A stretch of 64,000 bases of DNA from Leuconostoc inhae. GTDB taxonomy: Bacteria; Bacillota; Bacilli; Lactobacillales; Lactobacillaceae. Every line of letters begins with the position of its first letter. The first letter of the stretch is position 1. Positions 34,946 to 44,879 of this stretch are shown here, piece after piece. The notes beneath the pieces are model-generated. The model had not been told where the DNA came from and did no database searches. It saw nothing but the letters and a program-made list of their open reading frames with translations. Both the position numbers and the translations under genes were made by a program. The stretch is taken from assembly GCF_019656015.1 (NCBI RefSeq), contig NZ_BPKW01000001.1, forward strand, positions 62,001-126,000, in the 5' to 3' direction.

Positions 34946-35962
34946 ATGGCAACGATTGAAGAACAAATACTGCAACAAATTAAAAGATATGACACAATTA
35001 TTATCCACCGTCATCAACGACCAGATCCTGATGCGTTTGGCTCACAGCTTGGTTTGAAAGTAATATTACAAGCGAGTTTTCCTGAAAAGCACATTTATGC
35101 TGTAGGGAAAGCAGTTCCAGGGTTATCATGGATGAACGAAGACGACACATTTATGGACACTATTCCTGATAAAACCTATAAAAATGCCTTGATCATTATG
35201 GTGGATACTGCCAATGCACCACGTATAGACGATCAACGTTGGTCTAATGGTTTAGAAACAATTAAAATTGATCATCATCCAAATGACGAACCTTATGGTG
35301 ACTGGCAATGGGTCAAACCGGGACATTCAGCAACGAGTACCATGATCTATGAGTTTTATGAGGCCCTTAGAGATCAAGGGCTAGTCATGACGGATAAAGC
35401 AGCACGTTTACTTTATATTGGTATCGTAGGCGACACTGGGCGATTTATGTATGGCATGGACAAAGAAACTTTCCGTGTGGTTTCAGAACTATTTAATTAT
35501 AATTTTAATTATGAAGCAGTGCATCATAATATGGAAACAATTACTGAAAATGCCGCTAAGTTATCTGGATATGTACTACAAAATATTAATATTTTGCCTT
35601 CTGGATTTGCTTTTGTTGTGCTAACCAAAGAACTAGTTAAACAGTTTGACGTCAGAGAATCTGGTACGGCGTTTGTTGTGCCACTACCTTCAAAAATTGA
35701 TAAAGTCAAAGCTTGGGCTATTTTTGAGGAGCAAGATGAAGGTAATTATCGTGTACGTTTGCGATCAAGAACGATTGTTATTAATAAAATTGCAAACCAA
35801 TTTGAAGGTGGCGGACACCCGATGGCATCTGGTGCTTGGGCGCAAACAAAACAAGACGTTGAACGACTAATAAAAACGGTTGATGCCGCATTAATTAAAA
35901 AATATGGTGTCGAAAAAGTAGCTCAGGAAACAACTGAGAAAATTGAAAGTAGAGAAAATTGA
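34946..35962 (+). CDS. nrnA: DHH-family nanoRNase / pAp phosphatase
   Basis: Cytosolic phosphoesterase of 338 residues with motif I RHQRPDPDAFGSQ (near 22), motif with Asp in IMVDTANAPR, the DHH motif IKIDHHPND (near 110) and a DHHA1 C-terminus with GGGHPMASGAW. Architecture and size match NrnA/YtqI, which degrades short oligoribonucleotides and 3'-phosphoadenosine 5'-phosphate. The stop overlaps the next start (TGATG). Confidence 0.92.
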   Translation: MATIEEQILQQIKRYDTIIIHRHQRPDPDAFGSQLGLKVILQASFPEKHIYAVGKAVPGLSWMNEDDTFMDTIPDKTYKNALIIMVDTANAPRIDDQRWSNGLETIKIDHHPNDEPYGDWQWVKPGHSATSTMIYEFYEALRDQGLVMTDKAARLLYIGIVGDTGRFMYGMDKETFRVVSELFNYNFNYEAVHHNMETITENAAKLSGYVLQNINILPSGFAFVVLTKELVKQFDVRESGTAFVVPLPSKIDKVKAWAIFEEQDEGNYRVRLRSRTIVINKIANQFEGGGHPMASGAWAQTKQDVERLIKTVDAALIKKYGVEKVAQETTEKIESREN

Positions 35963-37326
35963 TGGCAGAAACAGCAAACCAATTTGGACAATTTAATTTA
36001 AAGCCAGAACTCATTGTAGCTTTAACAAAAATTGGGTTTACAAAACCAACACCGGTTCAAGCCAAGCTTATTCCTAGTATTTTGCAAGGAAACGATGTTG
36101 TTGGTCAGTCTCAGACAGGTTCTGGAAAAACACATACATTTCTAATACCAATATTGAATCAATTAGTGCAAAACGAACAATATGTGCAGGCTGTGATTAC
36201 AACACCATCACGTGAACTAGCTGCACAAATTACTAAGGCGGCTAAAGATTTCGCAGATAATTGGCAACAAGATGTGACTATTTCAGAGTTTGTCGGTGGT
36301 ACTGACAAAATGAGACAAATCAAACAACTTGAAAAAGGACAACCTCAAATTGTTATTGGTACACCAGGTCGCATTAAAGACTTGGTGTCTACAGGAGCCC
36401 TAAAGTTGCATGCTGTGCATACATTGGTTGTTGATGAAGCAGATATGACGCTTGACATGGGGTTCTTGAGTGAAGTAGACTTTATCGCTGGCGCGATGCC
36501 GGATAAGTTACAGACTTTGGTATTCAGCGCAACTATGCCAGAAAAACTAAAACCATTTTTAAAAAAGTATTTGGATAATCCAAAATTTGAAGCTATTCCT
36601 GTATCAACAGTTATTGCCGATACGATTGATAACTGGTTACTAGCGACAAAATCTAAAAATAGAAATGATGTTATTTATCAAGTATTATCAATTGGCAATC
36701 CTTATTTGGCTTTGGTATTTGCTAATACAAAAGAGCGTGCAAAAGAAATTGCTTCAAATTTGCGTGGTCGTGGCTTAAAAGTGGCTGAAATACATGGCGA
36801 TATAGAACCACGTGAGCGTCGTCGTGTGATGAAAGCAATCCAAAATTTGGAATTTCAATATGTTGTCGCAACTGATTTGGCGGCTCGTGGCATTGATATT
36901 GAAGGCGTATCTCATGTTATTAATGATGACATACCAGATGAATTAGAATTTTTTGTTCATCGTGTTGGACGAACTGGTCGTAATGGATTACCAGGTCTAG
37001 CGATTACTTTATACGGCCCAGATGAAGAGCAAGAAGTTGCTGAATTAGAAGCGCTTGGCATTAACTTTAAAGCTAAGCAAATTAAAGATGGTGAGATAGT
37101 CGATGTTAAAGATCGTCGAGCACGTAAACAGCGTGTTGCAACGACTAAAAAATTAGATCCAACAATGGTTGGTATGGTTAAAAAGAAGAAAAAAATTGTT
37201 AAACCAGGCTATAAGCGCCGAATTAAGTCAGCAATTCAACGTAAAGATCAAATGGATCGTCGTATTTCAAAGCGAGAAGAAATGCGTGCAACCCGTAAAG
37301 AGAATAAAAAACGTGGTGATAGGTAA
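35962..37326 (+). CDS. DEAD-box RNA helicase
   Basis: RNA helicase of 454 residues. Q motif and motif I (QSQTGSGKT near 52), motif II VDEAD (near 155), motif III SAT, motif V ATDLAARGIDIEG and motif VI HRVGRTGRNG are intact. The C-terminal 70 residues are strongly basic (Lys/Arg), as in RNA-binding tails of cold-shock helicases such as CshB. Starts on the nrnA stop, linking two RNA-metabolism genes. Confidence 0.93.
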   Translation: MAETANQFGQFNLKPELIVALTKIGFTKPTPVQAKLIPSILQGNDVVGQSQTGSGKTHTFLIPILNQLVQNEQYVQAVITTPSRELAAQITKAAKDFADNWQQDVTISEFVGGTDKMRQIKQLEKGQPQIVIGTPGRIKDLVSTGALKLHAVHTLVVDEADMTLDMGFLSEVDFIAGAMPDKLQTLVFSATMPEKLKPFLKKYLDNPKFEAIPVSTVIADTIDNWLLATKSKNRNDVIYQVLSIGNPYLALVFANTKERAKEIASNLRGRGLKVAEIHGDIEPRERRRVMKAIQNLEFQYVVATDLAARGIDIEGVSHVINDDIPDELEFFVHRVGRTGRNGLPGLAITLYGPDEEQEVAELEALGINFKAKQIKDGEIVDVKDRRARKQRVATTKKLDPTMVGMVKKKKKIVKPGYKRRIKSAIQRKDQMDRRISKREEMRATRKENKKRGDR

Positions 37327-37330
37327 CAAA

Positions 37331-37368
37331 AAAATAAGACGACTCAGTTGAGTCGTCTTATTTTTTAA
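37331..37368. terminator. Bidirectional terminator
   Basis: 16-bp perfect stem (37331-37346 with 37349-37364, core AAGACGACTCA) with A-run on the left and T-run on the right, serving the helicase gene and the convergent gene at 37365. Confidence 0.9.
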
Positions 37369-38192
37369 TGGGCATCACGACGTGATAATGGCGCGATGAT
37401 GTTTGTTTGAATTAATTTCATAACTTCGGGGTTGTCTGGTAAATTAGAGTGCTGCGCATTGTCACCGGTAACAGTAATTTGGGTGTATGATTTAACCTTT
37501 TTTTGATAAATATATTTGCCAGCGGTGACACTTTGAATTGGAACAATGCCATCATCAGTGTAGTCTTCAGTGCCGGCAATTGAATACATTTCTAAGTTAC
37601 TTGGTAATTTGTTGCTGGACTGTATAAAATCTTTTAACATTTCTGTACGGCGTTGTAGAGAAGTTTCAGAAAAGTTAAAGGGTGTACCCAACGTCATCAG
37701 TGTTGGTATTGAAAAGACATCACTATCAAAGTATTTTTCAAAAAAATTTGTCCAAATCAAGCCACCGTTTGAATGGCCAACAGCAGAAAATGTTCGGAAG
37801 TGATAACGGTCTTGCAAAGCATAAAGGGCACTTGTTAACCATTCTGTTTGTTTTTTAATATTGCTATAACCGTCTTCATTATTTTGAAAGCCAATAACAA
37901 TAAATGGTTGGCGATCATTAGCATTAATTTTACCACTATATAGTAACTCGCCGTTTTGATTAACTTTGACTTTTAAAATGCTGTGAGCGGGCCCACTAGC
38001 ATTGATAGTAGATAACAAATTATCAAAACGGTTAACAGTAGCACTAGATCCAGGAACAAAGATAACAGGCGTCATACGTGAATTTTGAATTTTGGATTGA
38101 TGGGTACTGGTTTGTGAAACCCAATGCTGGCCATAAATGCCTAAAACGACCATTAATATTAAACTTAAAGTTAAAATTATTCTATTTTTCAT
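37365..38192 (-). CDS. DUF915-like alpha/beta hydrolase, secreted or membrane-anchored
   Basis: Protein of 275 residues with an N-terminal hydrophobic segment (5-22) and an alpha/beta-hydrolase core: oxyanion region VIFVPGSSATVNRFD (near 43), nucleophile elbow GHSNGGL (near 146), and a C-terminal acid and histidine in DDGIVPIQS and AQHSNLP. Such proteins are common in Lactobacillales and of unknown substrate. It overlaps the preceding minus-strand gene by 11 bases, so they are co-transcribed. Confidence 0.82.
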   Translation of the reverse strand: MKNRIILTLSLILMVVLGIYGQHWVSQTSTHQSKIQNSRMTPVIFVPGSSATVNRFDNLLSTINASGPAHSILKVKVNQNGELLYSGKINANDRQPFIVIGFQNNEDGYSNIKKQTEWLTSALYALQDRYHFRTFSAVGHSNGGLIWTNFFEKYFDSDVFSIPTLMTLGTPFNFSETSLQRRTEMLKDFIQSSNKLPSNLEMYSIAGTEDYTDDGIVPIQSVTAGKYIYQKKVKSYTQITVTGDNAQHSNLPDNPEVMKLIQTNIIAPLSRRDAH

Positions 38193-39396
38193 GAGTAACC
38201 TCTGTCATAAAGCGTTGTATAAATGGCCGATAAATTAGCAAAGATAGGCTAAAAATGAGGATGGCAAGTATCGTTGATCGAATGGGTGTCGCACTTGCAA
38301 GGGTAGGCAGTAAAATATTTGGTAAATTATTAGGTGTAATAAAAATTGCTGGTTGCACAATATGTCCTGCTATAGCGACATAGCTAATTAGCATACTGGT
38401 GATGTTAACAAGTATCATAGGAGCTAATATAAGAGGTCTGAAAAATAGGGGTAAACCAGCATAGAGTAGGTAGTTATTATCAAACAAGCTGGGGATCCAT
38501 GACAAAATGCCAAGACGTCTATAATTTTTTGATGCTACAAATAATAATAACACGTTAAGTGCTAAGGTATTACCAACACCACCAAATAAAGAAAACGCAC
38601 CATAAATACTATATAAATTTTCAGGAAAAGGGAGGGCTGATGAACCGTGAGTCAAAAATTTATCTAAATTTGATACCATAGCATTAAACGACGTCTGATT
38701 GCTAGTAAGCTCAGGCGGCAGTGAAAATCCAAAGATAAATAGCAATGGCGATAAAATGGCAATCAGTAACAGGCCCAAAAAAGTCGTAAAAAAATTTTGA
38801 GCTAATAGATTTGATATTATGCTTGTTAGGCGTGAAAGATGCAATCCAAAATGTAGTAATAGACTGGCAGCAATAATTGTGATAGACCATAATAAATATC
38901 TCAAACTAAACGGGGAGGCAGCAATTTTGAGATGATTATAATACCAATAATATGAGTGGGAACTTAATAAGATAAGGAATGTAATCAATAAATAATGGCT
39001 AGCGTTATTTGCCAGCACTTGACCTTTTACAAACAGTAACGCGTAAATAGCAATAAAATTAGTGACAATAGGCAGTGTCGTATTTTTAATTCCTTTTTGA
39101 GTTAAATAGTGGTATGTTAAGCCGATGATAAAAATCATAGTGACCGCGATGTCAAGATTTTGTATGATAAATCTTAAACGATCAGTAATGCTATCTGGTG
39201 TGATTGGATAATTATTAAAAATGTTTACGAACAACGCATCAGGAGAAATAGCTAATTTTAAAAAAAGTCGACAATAAATGTCGATTGCTAAAATTGGCAC
39301 AGATTGTTGCATAGCAGCTGATATGGCCTGAAAGGCAGGCCGATGAATTAAGGCATGATCCAATTTTTGAGCGGTATTGACTACATGATTAAGCAT
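38182..39396 (-). CDS. Orphan PTS IIC component, cellobiose/lactose type
   Basis: Membrane protein of 404 residues with about ten helices. The segment NLYSIYGAFSLFGGVGNTLALNVLLL (near 265-290) and the terminal LLIYRPFIQRF resemble EIIC of the lactose/cellobiose family. There is no adjacent EIIA or EIIB and the gene is paired with a hydrolase instead, so it may serve with subunits encoded elsewhere or have another role. GGAGG precedes the ATG. Sequence is somewhat divergent from active IIC proteins. Confidence 0.7.
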   Translation of the reverse strand: MLNHVVNTAQKLDHALIHRPAFQAISAAMQQSVPILAIDIYCRLFLKLAISPDALFVNIFNNYPITPDSITDRLRFIIQNLDIAVTMIFIIGLTYHYLTQKGIKNTTLPIVTNFIAIYALLFVKGQVLANNASHYLLITFLILLSSHSYYWYYNHLKIAASPFSLRYLLWSITIIAASLLLHFGLHLSRLTSIISNLLAQNFFTTFLGLLLIAILSPLLFIFGFSLPPELTSNQTSFNAMVSNLDKFLTHGSSALPFPENLYSIYGAFSLFGGVGNTLALNVLLLFVASKNYRRLGILSWIPSLFDNNYLLYAGLPLFFRPLILAPMILVNITSMLISYVAIAGHIVQPAIFITPNNLPNILLPTLASATPIRSTILAILIFSLSLLIYRPFIQRFMTEVTHEK

Positions 39397-39425
39397 GATG
39401 CCTCCATATTTTTTGAAAATATTGA

Positions 39426-39470
39426 TGTTATAATGATAAGACTATACATAAAAAATGTTTGTGTTATAAT
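39426..39470 (+). promoter_or_regulatory. Two repeated extended -10 promoters of the dlt operon
   Basis: TGT-TATAAT occurs at 39426-39434 and again at 39462-39470, each within GTTATAATGAT, 36 bases apart. Tandem start sites for dltX are predicted. The region 39471-39553 has a small hairpin TAGTG/CACTA and a GGGGG ribosome site. Confidence 0.6.
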
Positions 39471-39553
39471 GATGGTTATGAATGTTTTTATAGTGTTGCG
39501 ATAAAGCACTATGTTGATTATACATTAAATCACAGATACGGGGGTAACGTGAA

Positions 39554-39694
39554 ATGATTAAACAATTTTTTCAACGGCCGATTGTCAATTTTATTAGTCG
39601 GACGTTATTTTATTTCATCATTATTTTAGCGCTGATATACCTTTACAGCTATTCAGGCGTGGGCGAAGGTCACTTTATTTACAACGAATTCTAA
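39554..39694 (+). CDS. dltX: D-Ala-teichoic acid protein DltX
   Basis: Small protein of 46 residues with one transmembrane helix (about 18-33) and the diagnostic C-terminus ending FIYNEF. DltX is the single-pass partner in D-alanylation of teichoic acids and its conserved C-terminal motif is thought to accept or pass D-Ala on the outer face. It is preceded by ACGGGGG and followed 15 bases later by dltA. Confidence 0.93.
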   Translation: MIKQFFQRPIVNFISRTLFYFIIILALIYLYSYSGVGEGHFIYNEF

Positions 39695-39709
39695 ATTAGG
39701 GAAATTAAT

Positions 39710-41242
39710 ATGATTATTAAAAATATCATGGCAGCGATTGATACAATTGCACAAACGCAAGGAAATACAATTGCTTATGATGAATTGGGAAATACACACA
39801 CATACGAACAGCTTAAGAATTATTCGAATAGCTTAGCAGCATTTATAGAGAACCTGCATATTACTGATAAAGCACCAATTATGGTTTATGGGGGGCAGCA
39901 ATTTGACATGATTGCCAGTTTCTTGGCTAGTGTCAAAGCGGGCCATGCTTATATACCAGTTGATGTCAATTCAGCTGATGAGCGGTTGACAGACATTATC
40001 GAAATTGGGCAGCCTGCGTTAATCATTGCTGTTGATGATTTACCAATAGCAGTTACGGGTGTACCAGTCATTAGTAAGACGCAATTGAGCGATGTATTTA
40101 ATACGAGCATTGAATTTGAGATGACACAGCCTGTTATTGGGGATGAAAATTTTTATATCATTTTTACATCAGGCACAACTGGTAAACCAAAAGGTGTACA
40201 AATTTCACATGATAATCTTGTGAGTTTTGCAAGTTGGATGTTAGGTGAAACCTTTAATTGGCAATCTGGTAGCAACGTATTATCACAGCCACCATACTCA
40301 TTTGATCTATCAGTAATGGATTGGGTGCCAACATTGTTATCAAGAGGTACTTTGAAGGCTTTACCAAAAGTAGCAGCTGATGATTTTAAAACATTGTTTA
40401 AAACTTTGCCAAATCTTCAATTGAATAAATGGGTATCAACACCATCATTCGCTGATGTTGCCTTGCTGGATCCAGAATTTACACAAAAAAATCATCCAAA
40501 TCTTGATGGCTTCTTCTTCTGTGGTGAAGTGCTGACATCAACAACGGCACAAAAATTATTGGATCGTTTTCCAGAGGCAAAAATTTATAATACTTATGGG
40601 CCAACTGAAGCAACTGTTGCGGTTACTGGCTTAGAAATTACAAAAGATATTATTGCAAATCATGATAAAATGCCAATCGGTTACGTTAAATCTGATACGC
40701 AAATTATGATTCAAGATAACGATGGAGTTGCATTATCTGAAGATGAAACAGGTGAAATTGTTATTGTTGGGCCATCAGTATCAAAGGGTTATTTAAATAA
40801 TCCTGAGAAAACGGCAGCAGCATTTACCGTTATTGATGGCCAGCAAGGTTATAAAACAGGTGATTTAGCAACGCGTGATGCGAATGGGTTACTACACTAC
40901 AAAGGGCGTGGAGATTTTCAAATTAAATTACATGGCTTCCGTATTGAGCTAGAAGAAGTGGCCCAACAATTACAACAGAGCCAATGGGTAGAACAAGCAG
41001 TTGCTGTACCCAGATATGACGCTGATGGTAAAGTGAAGCAACTATTAGCCATTATTGTAGCTAAAAATAATAATTTTGAGAAACCTATTTTGCTAACCAA
41101 CGCGATTAAATTAGAACTTGAAAATATTATGATGCCATACATGGTTCCTAGTCGTTTTATGTATCGTGAAGCATTACCATTGACACCAAATGGTAAAATT
41201 GATCTCAAGGGACTGATTTCTGAGGTGAACGGTAATGCTTAA
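39710..41242 (+). CDS. dltA: D-alanine-poly(phosphoribitol) ligase DltA
   Basis: Adenylating enzyme of 510 residues that activates D-Ala and loads it on DltC. The AMP-binding P-loop TSGTTGKPKGV (near 151), core NTYGPTEATVAV (near 294), YKTGDLA and the catalytic Lys in LTPNGKIDLKGL near the C-terminus are intact. AGGGAAA precedes the ATG; 8-base overlap with dltB. Confidence 0.96.
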   Translation: MIIKNIMAAIDTIAQTQGNTIAYDELGNTHTYEQLKNYSNSLAAFIENLHITDKAPIMVYGGQQFDMIASFLASVKAGHAYIPVDVNSADERLTDIIEIGQPALIIAVDDLPIAVTGVPVISKTQLSDVFNTSIEFEMTQPVIGDENFYIIFTSGTTGKPKGVQISHDNLVSFASWMLGETFNWQSGSNVLSQPPYSFDLSVMDWVPTLLSRGTLKALPKVAADDFKTLFKTLPNLQLNKWVSTPSFADVALLDPEFTQKNHPNLDGFFFCGEVLTSTTAQKLLDRFPEAKIYNTYGPTEATVAVTGLEITKDIIANHDKMPIGYVKSDTQIMIQDNDGVALSEDETGEIVIVGPSVSKGYLNNPEKTAAAFTVIDGQQGYKTGDLATRDANGLLHYKGRGDFQIKLHGFRIELEEVAQQLQQSQWVEQAVAVPRYDADGKVKQLLAIIVAKNNNFEKPILLTNAIKLELENIMMPYMVPSRFMYREALPLTPNGKIDLKGLISEVNGNA

Positions 41243-42440
41243 TATACAACCATATGCTGACCCAAAGTATTTTATTATGTTATTATTAGCATTGTTACCA
41301 TTAGCGATTGGTTTATATTTTGGCAAGCGATTGAATTGGTATGAAGTTGTTGTATCAGTGATTTTCATCTTTTTAATGTTTGATGGCCATAAATATCATG
41401 AAGGTTTTGCCTTAATTGGTTATATCATTTGGCAGTGGCTCTTAGTATGGGCGTATACACTGTATCGTAAGAAAAGCAATCAAGGACTAATTTTTTATGG
41501 GGCGGTTGCATTAGCTATCCTACCATTGGTTTTGGTAAAAATAGCGCCGGCAGCGCATTGGACACATGTGACATCATTACTTGGATTTCTTGGTATCTCA
41601 TATTTAACTTTTCGTTCGGTAGCTATGATTATGGAAACACGTGATGGGTCTATTAAAGATTTTAATCCGTGGTTATTCTTGCGTTTTATGCTCTTTATGC
41701 CTACAATATCATCAGGACCAATTGATCGCTATCGTCGTTTTATCAAGGATATCGAAACTGTACCAGATCGTGCAAAATATATCAGTATGCTTGAAAAAGC
41801 AGTATGGTATTTCTTTCTCGGATTTCTGTACAAATTTGTCTTGTCATATATTTTAGGTACTTTACTCTTACCGCAAATTGCAAGTGCGGCAATGTTATCG
41901 GCATCTACGCATCATGGTTGGACATGGTGGTTAATTCCGTACATGTATACTTATGGCTTAGATTTGTTCTTTGACTTTGCTGGTTACTCATTGTTTGCTG
42001 TTGCAACAAGTTATGTGATGGGTATTGAGTTACCAATGAACTTTAACAAACCATTCCTATCAAAAAACTTGAAAGACTTTTGGAACCGCTGGCATATGTC
42101 CTTGTCGTTTTGGTTCCGAGACTACATTTTCATGCGACTAGTATTTTTAATCATGAAAAAGAAGTGGTTCAAAAGTCGTGTGACAGTTTCAAATATAGCT
42201 TACATTTTTAATATGCTGATTATGGGATTTTGGCACGGCTTGCATTGGTATTATATTGCATACGGCTTGTTCCAAGGTGTTGGTATGGTTGTTAATGATG
42301 CATGGCTTAGATATAAAAAGAAACATAACTTACCACATAACAAATTTACAGAGGCGCTTGCCATTGTGATAACATTCCATGTGGTGATGGTTAGCTTCTT
42401 GTTGTTTAGTGGATTTTTGGACAAATTATGGTTTAAATAA
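41235..42440 (+). CDS. dltB: D-alanyl-lipoteichoic acid biosynthesis protein DltB
   Basis: MBOAT-family membrane acyltransferase of 401 residues with about 11 helices. The catalytic histidine is in MGFWHGLHWYYIAYG (near 333), and the MBOAT core NKPFLSKNLKDFWNRWHMSLSFWFRDYIF is present. It transfers D-Ala from DltC to the outer surface. Confidence 0.96.
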   Translation: MLNIQPYADPKYFIMLLLALLPLAIGLYFGKRLNWYEVVVSVIFIFLMFDGHKYHEGFALIGYIIWQWLLVWAYTLYRKKSNQGLIFYGAVALAILPLVLVKIAPAAHWTHVTSLLGFLGISYLTFRSVAMIMETRDGSIKDFNPWLFLRFMLFMPTISSGPIDRYRRFIKDIETVPDRAKYISMLEKAVWYFFLGFLYKFVLSYILGTLLLPQIASAAMLSASTHHGWTWWLIPYMYTYGLDLFFDFAGYSLFAVATSYVMGIELPMNFNKPFLSKNLKDFWNRWHMSLSFWFRDYIFMRLVFLIMKKKWFKSRVTVSNIAYIFNMLIMGFWHGLHWYYIAYGLFQGVGMVVNDAWLRYKKKHNLPHNKFTEALAIVITFHVVMVSFLLFSGFLDKLWFK

Positions 42441-42468
42441 TAGCAATTAAAAGAAAGAGGAAATAACA

Positions 42469-42705
42469 ATGGCAGTAAAAGAAGACGTAATCGACATTTT
42501 GAACACAATTATTGGTGAAGATATCACTGATCAAATGGATGATGATTTTTTTGATAGTGGTTTGCTTGATTCAATGGCAACAGTTGAATTATTACTCGAC
42601 TTGGAAAGCAAGTTTGATATTCAAGCACCAGTATCAGAATTTAATCGTGATGAATGGAACACACCTAATAAAGTGGTTGCCAAAGTTGAATCTTTGATTG
42701 GGTAG
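42469..42705 (+). CDS. dltC: D-alanyl carrier protein DltC
   Basis: Acyl-carrier-like protein of 78 residues; the phosphopantetheine serine is S35 in GLLDSMATVEL. Strong AAAGAGG ribosome site. Confidence 0.97.
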   Translation: MAVKEDVIDILNTIIGEDITDQMDDDFFDSGLLDSMATVELLLDLESKFDIQAPVSEFNRDEWNTPNKVVAKVESLIG

Positions 42706-42710
42706 TCACC

Positions 42711-43994
42711 ATGAAAAAACGGGGGTTGTGGTGGATTTTTGGGCCGGTAGTGGTCGCTTTTGTATTGATTTTTGCATTATTTTTAACGCCTTTTTCTTTA
42801 AATCATGTGACACATAAAAATATACGTCATGCATCGGTTTCTTTTTCCAAGAACACCTTTAAGGGAGAGGCTATAAAAACAGCGGCGTTTAGTGATCAAT
42901 CTAAACGTTATGTGCCTTTTTTTGGCTCAAGTGAGCTATTACGGTTAGATACTATGCACCCGTCAATGTTGGCTGCAAAGTATCATCGAAACTACCAACC
43001 GTTCTTATTAGGACAGGCAGGCACTGAATCATTGACGCACTATTTGGGCATGCAAGAAATGACGCCTGCATTGCACAAAAAACAAGCGGTTTTTATTATT
43101 TCACAGCAATGGTTTACTAAAAAGGACACGAAATTATTCTTTCCTGAATTTTATTCACCTTTACAAACAGTAGACTGGTTACGTAATATTAATCATATTA
43201 CGCCAACTGATCGTTTCATTGCAGGCCGTTTGTTGGCACAAAAACAAGTTAAAGATAATAATTTTTATGCAAAAATGATTACTAAAATTAGTGATAATGA
43301 GCCGTTATCAAAAACGGACATCAATTTATTAGGCTTGAGTCATCGTATACTGTTACGTGAAGATCAACTATTTTCAAGTTTTTCGCGATCTAACAATTGG
43401 TCTAAACGTGTTGAGCCGGCATTAAAAGTATTGCCTAAGCAAGATAGTTCATCAGCATTATTGCGCCAAGCAACAAAGATTGGTGAAAGAGAAACAACAA
43501 ACAACGACTTTCAGATTAAAAACTCATTTTACAAGTATCGTGTTAAAATGCAGTTAAAGCAATTGGCTGATTCACAGAAAACATTTGATTACCGTCAGTC
43601 AGATGAATATGCTGATTTTCAGGCAGTCCTCTCAGAATTTGCAAAACAGCATACAGATGTATTGTTTATTATTCAACCAGTTAATCAACGTTGGGCGAAC
43701 TATACAGGATTAAACCAAGATATGTACTATCAAAGTGTCGACAAAATTAAGAAACAACTGACGGCACAAGGGTTTAATAATATTGCTGATTTCTCACATG
43801 AAGGTAATAGGAATTACTTTATGCAAGATACTATTCATATGGGATGGAATGGTTGGGTAGCTGCAGATAGGCATATTAATCCATTCTTAACAGATGGTTA
43901 TAAGCCAACAAACTATCATATTAACAATAATTATTTATCACACGATTGGCAAAATTTGATGCCAACAGCTGATAATTTGAAACAATTCAAATAA
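42711..43994 (+). CDS. dltD: D-alanyl transfer protein DltD
   Basis: Membrane-anchored protein of 427 residues: N-terminal helix (about 8-27), then an extracellular SGNH-like domain with the catalytic FFGSSELLRLD motif (near 70) and a distal Asp/His motif DTIHMGWNGWVAAD (near 383). It completes D-Ala transfer onto lipoteichoic acid. Starts 5 bases after dltC. Confidence 0.95.
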   Translation: MKKRGLWWIFGPVVVAFVLIFALFLTPFSLNHVTHKNIRHASVSFSKNTFKGEAIKTAAFSDQSKRYVPFFGSSELLRLDTMHPSMLAAKYHRNYQPFLLGQAGTESLTHYLGMQEMTPALHKKQAVFIISQQWFTKKDTKLFFPEFYSPLQTVDWLRNINHITPTDRFIAGRLLAQKQVKDNNFYAKMITKISDNEPLSKTDINLLGLSHRILLREDQLFSSFSRSNNWSKRVEPALKVLPKQDSSSALLRQATKIGERETTNNDFQIKNSFYKYRVKMQLKQLADSQKTFDYRQSDEYADFQAVLSEFAKQHTDVLFIIQPVNQRWANYTGLNQDMYYQSVDKIKKQLTAQGFNNIADFSHEGNRNYFMQDTIHMGWNGWVAADRHINPFLTDGYKPTNYHINNNYLSHDWQNLMPTADNLKQFK

Positions 43995-43995
43995 A

Positions 43996-44068
43996 AACCG
44001 TCAATGTATGGTGTGTTAGAAAACCCAATTAGGATTTTCTAACACACCATACACGACGGTTTTTTTTG
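43996..44068. terminator. Long bidirectional terminator
   Basis: Two-part stem: AACCGTC with GACGGTT (7 bp) and an 18-bp perfect stem 44006-44023 with 44035-44052, then T8. It separates dltD from the convergent yslB. At 25 bp it is among the longest stems in the window. Confidence 0.88.
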
Positions 44069-44069
44069 T

Positions 44070-44789
44070 TTATGAAAATGGCGATTGAGATTCTGTATCC
44101 GTTGATGTCGGAAAATTAAAAGGATCAATTGCATCATCACCAGACATAGCACTCAAGCTAGTTGGTTCTTCTTTTGGCAACTCAATATCATCAAATTTAA
44201 AGGCCAGCAATGAATCTGTGATAGATTGCTCGTGTGAAATATCACCATCATCCCGTACATTAATGATTTTGGCATGTTCCATGTTTTCATGTGTTTGTCT
44301 TAAAAATGATTCGCGTGCAGCAACACGTTGTCGGATGTCAGATACATCAACTGTTTCATTTAAGTCAGTCACGACTTCGAAGGTGATACCCTCATTTTTT
44401 TTCATGAGTTTAAATGTTGCTTCGGCTATGGCGCCAGTTTGCGTTTCAAGTTGTTGTGCCAAAAAACCAGCTTCTAGACTGAAATCAGCAGACTTATCAA
44501 GGCCTAAACGCTGTTTGACCAAATCACCAGTCAAGTACCAACGTTGATTTTTACTGTCTTGAGAGGCGATTTCTATAGTGCCAAAACCGGCGTTATCAAA
44601 AAACGTTACCACAGAAGAAAGGGCATCGGTTGGAAATTGGCGCGCTATTTCTTTGCCAGCCCAATATAAAATATGGGGATAATCTTCTTGTAATAGGTTT
44701 TTTAAAAGGCCATCACGTAGAAGCGTTAAGGCAAAGCTATTAACTTGAAAATTGGTTTGTAAAATTTTGTCGTAATCATTGCTATTCAT
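44070..44789 (-). CDS. yslB: YslB-like protein (DUF2507) with C-terminal extension
   Basis: Protein of 239 residues. Residues 1-150 match the DUF2507/YslB pattern (LLRDGLLKNLLQEDYPHILYWAGKEIARQFP near 24). The last 85 residues are an acidic, low-complexity tail not usual in the family. It is divergent from murI-rdgB, the same neighbourhood as in Bacillus. Function unknown. Confidence 0.75.
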   Translation of the reverse strand: MNSNDYDKILQTNFQVNSFALTLLRDGLLKNLLQEDYPHILYWAGKEIARQFPTDALSSVVTFFDNAGFGTIEIASQDSKNQRWYLTGDLVKQRLGLDKSADFSLEAGFLAQQLETQTGAIAEATFKLMKKNEGITFEVVTDLNETVDVSDIRQRVAARESFLRQTHENMEHAKIINVRDDGDISHEQSITDSLLAFKFDDIELPKEEPTSLSAMSGDDAIDPFNFPTSTDTESQSPFS

Positions 44790-44844
44790 AAGTTTATATA
44801 AACCTTTCAGACCTTTATTATACCAAACTTTTGGTCTAGAAAAC

Positions 44845-44872
44845 TTGCATTCTTAAATTTTCCGTTCATAAT
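44845..44872 (+). promoter_or_regulatory. murI-rdgB promoter
   Basis: TTGCAT, 16-base spacer, CATAAT; the -10 ends 7 bases before the ATG, predicting a leaderless transcript. Confidence 0.6.
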
Positions 44873-44879
44873 TATAAAT

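Noticed and set aside
39421-39480. Three-copy GTTATAATGAT/GGTTATGAATG as a CRISPR-like array
   Set aside because: Copies are short promoter -10 regions at unequal spacing and without spacers.
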